Origin: an uncultured Clostridia bacterium
GTDB lineage: Bacteria; Bacillota; Clostridia; TANB77; CAG-508
Length of the DNA: 62,046 bases
Assembly: GCA_934133175.1 (NCBI GenBank)
Contig: CAKPAX010000008.1
Location: forward strand, 1-62,046
Direction: 5' to 3'
The position numbers and the translations under genes are program-made. Each line of letters begins with the position of its first letter. Positions within the stretch are counted from its first letter, which is position 1. Under the pieces are notes generated by a model. That model did not search any database, was not told the DNA's origin, and saw only the letters and a program-made list of their open reading frames with translations. Positions 56,785-62,046 of this stretch are shown piece by piece.

Positions 56785-58038
56785 CTATTTTTCCATTTCC
56801 ATAATTGCTTTTAAAATACCAAATTTTCCATATTCATATGTAAGTCCCCCTTGCATATATGCTAAATATGGTTCTCTTATGGGTCCATCGCAAGATAATT
56901 CTATTGTTGACCCTTCTGTAAATGTTCCAGCTGCCATTATAACTTTGTCTTCATATCCTCCCATATAACTTGGTTCTGGTACAACATGTGAATCTATTGG
57001 TGATCCTTTTTGTATTCCTTGACAGAATTTTACCAATTTTTCCTCTGAACCTAATGCTATTGTTTGAACAATATCTGCTCTTTCTTCATTATATTTAGGA
57101 GAAACATCATATCCTAATTTTTCTAGAATTCTACTTGAAAATACCGCTGTTTTTAGACTACTTGCAACAACGCTTGGTGCAAAAAACACCCCTTTTAATA
57201 ATAATGTATTTTGATTTAGTGATGGACCAATTTCTTTTCCAATACCTGGTGCTGTTAATCTTTCTGCACATAGTTCTACTAAATCTTTTTTCCCTGCAAT
57301 ATATGCCCCACTTGTTGCAATACCTGCACCTAAATTTTTCATTAAAGATCCAACAATTATATCTGCTCCAACATCTGTTGGTTCTCTTGTTTCTACAAAC
57401 TCTCCATAACAATTGTCTACCATTATAATAACATCTTTATTAACTTCTCTTATTTTTTTAATAACATTTTCTATTTTTGATATAACTATACTTTTTCTTG
57501 TTGAATATCCTCTTGATTTTTGAATTTCTACTAATTTAATATCATTTTTAGATAATCTATTTTGTATTTTATCTATATCAAATTCATCATTTACTAAATC
57601 AATTTGTTCATATTTTATTCCATATGATTTTAAAGAACTTTTTGATTCTTCTTTTCCTATTCCTATAATTGTTTGAAGTGTATCATATGGTGCACCTGTT
57701 ATACTTAACATTGTATCTCCTGGTCTTAATAAACCAGATAATGTTACAGCTAATGCATGTGAACCAGATATTAATTGAGTTCTTACTAATGCATCTTCTG
57801 TATTAAATATATCAGAATATATTTCTTCTATTTTATTTCTTCCAGGTTCATCAATTCCATATCCTGTAGATGTATTTAAATGCATTTCTGCCAAATTATT
57901 TTTTTGAAATGCATTAATTACTTTTAGTGAATTTATTTCACATGTTTTATCTATTTGTTTAAAAATATCTTTTAATTCTTCTTCAACTTCATTTGATAGA
58001 TTTATTATTTTTTCACTTATTCCTAAATTATTATACAT
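56785..58038 (-). CDS. Methionine gamma-lyase-family PLP protein (formerly 'aluminium resistance')
   Basis: 417 residues. Fold type I PLP enzyme of the PF06838 family: TSTGYGIDEPGRNKIEEIYS, RTQLISGSHALAVTLSGLL, and the PLP-Lys region VGSLMKNLGAGIATSGAYIAG. The C-terminus MGGYEDKVIMAAGTFTEGST is characteristic. The family's reaction is not settled, and the older name reflects one resistance phenotype. AAGGAG precedes the ATG. It begins the run MGL-HI0933-YigZ. Confidence 0.88.
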   Translation of the reverse strand: MYNNLGISEKIINLSNEVEEELKDIFKQIDKTCEINSLKVINAFQKNNLAEMHLNTSTGYGIDEPGRNKIEEIYSDIFNTEDALVRTQLISGSHALAVTLSGLLRPGDTMLSITGAPYDTLQTIIGIGKEESKSSLKSYGIKYEQIDLVNDEFDIDKIQNRLSKNDIKLVEIQKSRGYSTRKSIVISKIENVIKKIREVNKDVIIMVDNCYGEFVETREPTDVGADIIVGSLMKNLGAGIATSGAYIAGKKDLVELCAERLTAPGIGKEIGPSLNQNTLLLKGVFFAPSVVASSLKTAVFSSRILEKLGYDVSPKYNEERADIVQTIALGSEEKLVKFCQGIQKGSPIDSHVVPEPSYMGGYEDKVIMAAGTFTEGSTIELSCDGPIREPYLAYMQGGLTYEYGKFGILKAIMEMEK

Positions 58039-58110
58039 CTTATTTCTCCTTTATTTAAACTCTATATTATATAATAACACAAAACACTTATTTGAACAAT
58101 AACAAGTTTA

Positions 58111-58146
58111 AAAACTCTTAATTCCAATTATAGAATTAAGAGTTTT
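58111..58146 (-). terminator. Terminator of ldh
   Basis: AAAACTCTTAATTC and GAATTAAGAGTTTT form a perfect 14-bp stem, with T-runs on both sides, right at the ldh stop codon. Confidence 0.88.
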
Positions 58147-58151
58147 TTATT

Positions 58152-59105
58152 TTATTCTTCTATTATTTTATCTATAGAATTTAATCTCATTTCTTTAATT
58201 AATTTGCAACTTTCATTTAGTTTGCTTTGTTCTTCTTCATTTAAATCTAAATCAACAATTTCTCTAACACCTTTACTATTAATAATAGCAGGAACTCCAA
58301 TATAAATATCATCTTGTCCATATTTGTTTTGCAAATAAGTAGAAACTGTTAATATACAATTTTCGTTATCTAATACTGCTCTTACAATTTTATTTAATGC
58401 CATACCTATACCATAATATGTTGCTTTTTTCTTGTTAATTATTTCATATGCAGCATTTACAACATCTTTGTGTATCTTATCTAAATCATCCATAGGATGA
58501 CTATTATCTTGCATTACATTATATATTTTTTTACATCCCACATAAGCATGTTCCCATGGTACAAAAGAAGAATCTCCATGTTCTCCCATTATATATGCAT
58601 GTACATTTTTTGATGATATATTTAAATAATCTGCAATAAGATATCTTAATCTTGCTGTATCTAATACAGTACCTGATCCAATTATTTGATTCTTTGGTAA
58701 TCCAGAAACTTTTGCTACAACATATGTCATTAAATCTACTGGATTTGTTGCAACAATTATTATTCCATTAAATCCACTTGCCATAATACTTTTTGTTATA
58801 CTTTTTATAATCTTTGTATTAACTTCTGCAAGTTCCAATCTAGTTTGACCTGGCTTTTGTGCAGCACCTGCTGTTATTACTGCAACTTCCGCATCTTTAC
58901 AATCATCATAATCCCCTGCTTTTATAACCATTTTTTGAGGAGCAAAAGGTAGTCCATGTGATAAGTCCATTTCTTCCCCTTCTGTCTTTTCTTTGTCTAT
59001 ATCTATTAATACAAGTTCTGATATTCCACCTCTATTTAACATAGAATATGCCATACTCATTCCTACAAAACCTGTTCCAATTAATGCTACTTTACCTTTT
59101 TTCAT
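58152..59105 (-). CDS. ldh: L-lactate dehydrogenase
   Basis: 317 residues. NAD-binding loop IGTGFVGMSMAYSM, the active-site His in IMGEHGDSSFVPWEHAYVG, and the substrate Arg in PGQTRLELAEVN. Gln in AAQKPGQTR (where malate dehydrogenase has Arg) identifies lactate as the substrate. It reduces pyruvate with NADH in fermentation and is commonly activated by fructose-1,6-bisphosphate. GGAGG lies 7 nt before the ATG. With adhE it provides two NADH outlets. Confidence 0.95.
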   Translation of the reverse strand: MKKGKVALIGTGFVGMSMAYSMLNRGGISELVLIDIDKEKTEGEEMDLSHGLPFAPQKMVIKAGDYDDCKDAEVAVITAGAAQKPGQTRLELAEVNTKIIKSITKSIMASGFNGIIIVATNPVDLMTYVVAKVSGLPKNQIIGSGTVLDTARLRYLIADYLNISSKNVHAYIMGEHGDSSFVPWEHAYVGCKKIYNVMQDNSHPMDDLDKIHKDVVNAAYEIINKKKATYYGIGMALNKIVRAVLDNENCILTVSTYLQNKYGQDDIYIGVPAIINSKGVREIVDLDLNEEEQSKLNESCKLIKEMRLNSIDKIIEE

Positions 59106-59282
59106 AATAATTCCTCCGTTCCATTTATAAAAAATTTTCCCACTTAATTATTATACTACTTTTTTTTAATCTTATAAATATTTTTTTGATATTATATTAA
59201 TTTTATTTTTAAGTTGTTTGAAGTTGTCAAAAAACTACGTCCCCATTGACAACCTCAAAAATTTATTGGGAGTTATTGACAC

Positions 59283-59314
59283 AAAAAAGCCGAAACTTTC
59301 GTTTCAGCTTTTTT
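59283..59314 (-). terminator. Terminator of rpsF-ssb-rpsR
   Basis: On the minus strand AAAAAAGCTGAAAC pairs with GTTTCGGCTTTTTT (one G-T pair), with a 4-nt loop. It abuts the rpsR stop. Confidence 0.9.
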
Positions 59315-59594
59315 AGTCTTTTGCTGCATATGGTAATACAGCTATATGTCTTGCTCTTTTTACAGCAAGTGTTATATCTCTTTGATGTTTTGCACAACAT
59401 CCTGTTGTTCTTCTAGGTAATATTTTACCTTTATCATTAATAAATTTTCTTAATTGTTCTGGATTTTTATAATCTAAAACAAAGTTTTTGTCACTGCATA
59501 ATACGCAAACTTTTTTTCTTTGTTTTCTAAATCTTGGATTATAATCTTCATCCATGTTTCTATTATTTCTTTTATTATTCTTTTTATCTGCCAT
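59313..59594 (-). CDS. rpsR: 30S ribosomal protein S18
   Basis: 93 residues. The basic N-terminal tail (RNMDEDYNPRFRKQRKKVC) is followed by the S18 core (DYKNPEQLRKFINDKGKILP, RRTTGCCAKHQRDITLAVKR). CVLCSD near residue 30 and TGCCAKHQ together give a possible four-ligand zinc site, so it is the Cys-containing (C+) form. S18 pairs with S6 on the platform of the 30S subunit. Last gene of the conserved rpsF-ssb-rpsR operon. Confidence 0.96.
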   Translation of the reverse strand: MADKKNNKRNNRNMDEDYNPRFRKQRKKVCVLCSDKNFVLDYKNPEQLRKFINDKGKILPRRTTGCCAKHQRDITLAVKRARHIAVLPYAAKD

Positions 59595-59616
59595 TTTATT
59601 TTACCCCCTTACGACA

Positions 59617-60036
59617 TTAGAATGGTAGGTCATCACTTGAAGATACTTCAAAGTCTGTTGCTCCTGGCATTGTGCTTCCAAATGTATTTTCGAAAGATGC
59701 ACTTGAATCTGAATCTCTTTTGCTATCAGCAAAATATGCTTCTTCTGCAACAACTTCTGTTATATAATGTTTTTGTCCTTGGTCATCATCCCAAGTTCTT
59801 GTTTGTATTCTTCCAATAATTCCTACTTGTTGACCTTTCTTAAAGTATTTACTACAAAATTCTCCTAGTTTGCTCCAAGCTACTATGTTAATAAAATCAG
59901 CTTGTCTTTCTTCTCCTGGTCTTGCAAATCTTCTATTTACAGCTAAAGAAAAAGATGCAACTAGTGTATTATTTGTTTGTGTATATCTTACTTCTGGATC
60001 TCTTGTTAATCTTCCCATTAAAATTACTTTATTCAT
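59617..60036 (-). CDS. ssb: Single-stranded DNA-binding protein
   Basis: 139 residues. The OB-fold domain (about 1-105) begins NKVILMGRLTRDPEVRYTQT and contains FINIVAWSKLGEFCSKYFKKGQ. The acidic tail ends DLPF, the partner-docking tip that recruits replication and repair proteins. The linker is short. Placed between rpsF and rpsR as in most Bacillota. Confidence 0.96.
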   Translation of the reverse strand: MNKVILMGRLTRDPEVRYTQTNNTLVASFSLAVNRRFARPGEERQADFINIVAWSKLGEFCSKYFKKGQQVGIIGRIQTRTWDDDQGQKHYITEVVAEEAYFADSKRDSDSSASFENTFGSTMPGATDFEVSSSDDLPF

Positions 60037-60097
60037 ATTATACCTTACCTTCCTTTAAATAAAGGCCCCTAAATTTTTTCTTTATTTAATTTTTAAA

Positions 60098-60382
60098 TTA
60101 GTCTTCTTCTCTTACTACGATAAATTTTATAACTTCATCAGTAATTCTATAAATTCTTTCTAATTCAGCTATAAAGCTTGGTTCTGCTTCAAATTTAAAA
60201 ACAAAATATGTAGCTTCTTTATTTTTCTTTATTTCGTAAGCTAATTTTTTCTTTCCAAGATTTTCTACAGATTCTACTTTTCCATTTTCATTTATTAATC
60301 CTGTAAATTTTGTTTCTAAAGCTTTTAAACCTTCTTCATCAACATTTGGATTAACAATGACAACACTTTCGTATTTATTCAT
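60098..60382 (-). CDS. rpsF: 30S ribosomal protein S6
   Basis: 94 residues, the normal bacterial length. N-terminus NKYESVVIVNPNVDEEGLKA and central KKLAYEIKKNKEATYFVFKFEA are family hallmarks. S6 binds S18 and helix 22-23 of 16S rRNA. It starts the operon, and the leader in front may provide feedback control by the S6:S18 complex. AAGGAGGTG precedes the ATG. Confidence 0.96.
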   Translation of the reverse strand: MNKYESVVIVNPNVDEEGLKALETKFTGLINENGKVESVENLGKKKLAYEIKKNKEATYFVFKFEAEPSFIAELERIYRITDEVIKFIVVREED

Positions 60383-60461
60383 TATCTTTCACCTCCTTAT
60401 GGATTTGTAACCCACTAAAATAGTGAGTAAGGATGTTAAAAAACAGCTATGCATTTTTTAA
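60383..60461 (-). promoter_or_regulatory. Possible S6:S18 autoregulatory leader of rpsF
   Basis: On the minus strand GTTAAAAAA pairs with TTTTTTAAC, then CCTTA-CTCACT-ATTTT-AGTGGG continues to a distal TAAGG. The outer CCTTA/TAAGG pairing would hide the start of the TAAGGAGG ribosome-binding site. Many bacteria have an S6:S18 leader here; whether this is that motif needs a covariance search. Confidence 0.4.
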
Positions 60462-60497
60462 CATAGCTATTTTAACATATATTTAACTATTTTTCAA
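60438..60497 (-). promoter_or_regulatory. rpsF promoter overlapping an upstream terminator hairpin
   Basis: TTGAAA (60497-60492), 17 bp, TAAAAT (60474-60469) on the minus strand. A hairpin AGCTATG (60468-60462)/CATAGCT (60451-60445) followed by GTTTTTT begins at the promoter's 3' edge, so it would stop read-through from upstream while most of its stem escapes the new transcript. Confidence 0.5.
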
Positions 60498-60843
60498 GCA
60501 TTTTTAGAAATAAATATGAATAACTTATGATATGTTCACCCTATAAAATTAATTTATGAAAGATTAACAACATTATATAATGAATGCAAGGTTATAAAAA
60601 TCTTGAGGTTAATTTTTTCCATATTCGTCCTTTCTTGCACAAAAAAATAACTGTGCATCCAAAATTATTTTTTTGAATTTACACAGTTAATTTTTAACAC
60701 TCTACCAAAATTCGTAAACGTATTTTGATAGCATAAGAAAATTCCATACTAACGTATAAATCCGTTAGTAACTCTTATTCAATTACTCTATTTAAAACTA
60801 TTTTATTTACAAGTTATAAACACGGTTTTAGAACACAGTTCTA
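60498..60843. other. Non-coding region downstream of the diversified gene
   Basis: About 350 bp without a credible gene. It contains the terminator at 60641-60688 and a short hairpin ACTAACG/CGTTAGT (60748-60769, 8-nt loop) about 75 bp after the variable gene's stop. Some diversity-generating retroelements need a hairpin just past the variable region, but this one is rather far. No template repeat and no reverse transcriptase are present. Confidence 0.5.
60641..60688 (-). terminator. Terminator of the variable-region gene
   Basis: AACTGTG and CACAGTT (60649-60688 overall) pair across a 26-nt loop, followed on the minus strand by ATTTTTTT (60648-60641). Confidence 0.65.
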
Positions 60844-62046
60844 CTAATAAAGTGAAACGCGCAATCCAATGTTGTCGCTGCTGTTAGCCGTGCTATCGTA
60901 ACTGCGATGAGAAGCTGGAATGCTGTAGCCGAAGCCGCCGTAAGTGCCTCCCCTATAGCTACAAGGATAGAAGGTGCTGGCAGTATATTCTAAGGTCCAT
61001 TCCCATTCATTTCCTGCAAAATCATATATATTCATTTTTTTATTTTGTTCACTTGCTCCTGTTGTTAATAATATTTTTGTTCCTGCTGATTTTGATGTTT
61101 CAGACACATCATTCCATGGATCGTCATAACCTCTTGCTTTGGTACTATTAATTTTAAATCCACTATCTTTATAATTCCCCCAACTTGTACTATTTTCTTT
61201 TATATAATATTGTGCTGTATTTGTAGTTGTGTCCCAATTACCTTTTACTTCTAAAAACTTACATACTAAATCCCATTGTATTCCATAAATTAAACTACTT
61301 GTTTTATCTCCTGTACTCATTCCATTTGCTAATTGTTGTGCATCACTACATCTTACATAATTATATGGTATCATATCTTTTTTACTTACTGCTTTTGGTG
61401 AACTACTTGTTATTTCTTTTCTATTATATCTTGCTAAACTTGTATTCTTATCACTACCTGCTATTCCGGCTTCATATCTTCCTATATAAAATCCTTTATT
61501 TGTATATATACTACTTAACATTTTTTTATAATTTATATTATATTCATTATATGTTAATCCACATCCATTATTTAATAACTTTTGTGATTCTGTTAATCCT
61601 TCTGTACTTGCTGTTACTAATGTACTACCATCTTTTGCATACCACTCATCTATATAATAACTTCTATAATCACTCGCATATGCTATTAAATCTGCTTTTA
61701 TTTTATCATAATCTGTACTATTTGTTGCACTTGTAAATACTGTTGCTGGTACTTCTACCCATACCCATTCGTTTTGATTACTATCTATCATTACTATTCC
61801 TGTATTTTCATTTGTTGCTGAATCTATTGTTGAACCTTCTGGTTTTGCTGCTGTTGCTTGTTCTATTACTGTTCTTGTATCTTCTGCTGGTCTCTTTGTT
61901 CCATAATCTATTTTTGTATCTTCATCTTTTTTACTGTCATCTTTTCCTGTTGTATTTGTTGTAACTCCATCTGCTGTTATTGTTACTTCATAACTTCCTT
62001 TTTTTACTGTCCATGGTAGGTTATTTTCTGTTCCATTTTTTGTTAT
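60844..62046 (-). CDS. Surface protein with FGE/SUMF1-type C-type-lectin fold; probable diversity-generating-retroelement target (N-terminus outside window)
   Basis: At least 400 residues; the frame is open to the right edge. The visible start (LPWTVKKGSYEVTITADGV) and a Thr/Lys/Asp-rich linker lead to MIDSNQNEWVWVEVPATVF. A formylglycine-generating-enzyme-like domain follows (FYIGRYEAG, IPYNYVRCSDAQQL, IQWDLVCKFLE, FAGNEWEWTLEY). It ends with YRGGTYGGFGYSIPASHRSY and GLRVSLY, the usual C-terminus of retroelement-diversified C-type-lectin proteins. Codons of the last ~45 residues are far richer in G+C than the rest, many being N-N-C. No enzyme activity is implied; such proteins are ligand binders. 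Confidence 0.85.
   Translation of the reverse strand: MTKNGTENNLPWTVKKGSYEVTITADGVTTNTTGKDDSKKDEDTKIDYGTKRPAEDTRTVIEQATAAKPEGSTIDSATNENTGIVMIDSNQNEWVWVEVPATVFTSATNSTDYDKIKADLIAYASDYRSYYIDEWYAKDGSTLVTASTEGLTESQKLLNNGCGLTYNEYNINYKKMLSSIYTNKGFYIGRYEAGIAGSDKNTSLARYNRKEITSSSPKAVSKKDMIPYNYVRCSDAQQLANGMSTGDKTSSLIYGIQWDLVCKFLEVKGNWDTTTNTAQYYIKENSTSWGNYKDSGFKINSTKARGYDDPWNDVSETSKSAGTKILLTTGASEQNKKMNIYDFAGNEWEWTLEYTASTFYPCSYRGGTYGGFGYSIPASHRSYDSTANSSDNIGLRVSLY
60847..60990 (-). other. Putative variable region of a diversity-generating retroelement
   Basis: On the coding strand, codons between the WEWTLEY motif and the stop repeatedly end in C at positions expected to be surface-exposed (GCC AGC ACC TTC, GGC GGC TTC GGC TAC AGC, AAC AGC AGC GAC AAC). 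AAC codons in a template repeat, randomised at the two adenines, would become exactly such N-N-C codons. The fixed residues (RGG, IPASHR, GLRVSLY) lie between them. By eye about half the bases are G or C, against roughly a quarter elsewhere. Confidence 0.75.

Noticed and set aside
60383..60843. Template repeat of the retroelement directly downstream of the variable gene
   Set aside because: I looked for a copy of the variable region's 3' end (GGATTGCGCGTTTCAC) on both strands here and elsewhere in the window and found none; the region is A+T-rich throughout.

Overview
The window looks like a chromosomal segment of a very A+T-rich, anaerobic, endospore-forming member of the Clostridia (Bacillota). 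The reasons are the strong AGGAGG-type ribosome-binding sites, Spo0A, a YyaC-like spore protein, an M23/M50 pair that resembles SpoIVFA/SpoIVFB, a PASTA-type class B PBP, and a fermentative bifunctional AdhE plus L-lactate dehydrogenase. Genes sit in short operons closed by clear intrinsic terminators. The exact lineage cannot be fixed from the sequence; an uncultured gut-type lineage is my guess.

Layout. 1-7.1 kb: a truncated HAD nucleotidase, a frameshifted M15 peptidase, a sortase, rsmA, a PASTA-PBP, a TSCPD protein and a two-gene PD-(D/E)XK locus. 7.5-12.5 kb: pyrC-pyrF-pyrK-pyrD with a divergent, atypical pyrE. 12.7-25.2 kb: a WalR-like response regulator, a giant GH94/cyclic-glucan-synthase-type gene (8.2 kb, split by one extra base), an unknown membrane protein and an OmpR/histidine-kinase pair. 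25.3-28.4 kb: dnaG-rpoD. 28.5-32.4 kb: a prepilin-like protein, an LPYTG-anchored leucine-rich-repeat protein (frameshifted) and a lone ORFan. 32.4-36.3 kb: adhE and an M23 endopeptidase. 36.6-42.2 kb: an XRE regulator, an ABC-2 exporter, an MFS transporter, a KilA-N protein and tRNA-Gly. 42.3-48.6 kb: an FAD oxidoreductase with a UMPH-1 nucleotidase, cysteine desulfurase, patatin and WG-repeat proteins. 48.7-54.8 kb: an envelope/sporulation block running from spo0A down to a second sortase. 54.9-60.4 kb: YigZ, an HI0933-like flavoprotein, a methionine gamma-lyase-type enzyme, ldh and rpsF-ssb-rpsR. 60.8 kb to the right edge: a partial protein with a formylglycine-enzyme/C-type-lectin fold whose last ~45 codons have the composition of a diversity-generating-retroelement variable region.

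Main points. (1) The last gene is very probably the target of a diversity-generating retroelement whose reverse transcriptase and template repeat lie outside the window. (2) A 149-bp structured element occurs twice (12477 and 35147) with a single difference and offers competing RNA folds, including a possible pseudoknot. (3) Three envelope-related genes each carry exactly one extra base, so each needs a sequencing check before being called a pseudogene. (4) Two membrane-anchored envelope genes have no AUG, GUG or UUG start in the right place but a good ribosome-binding site in front of AUU. (5) Spo0A-box-like sites, one of them tandem, lie in front of three transcription units.
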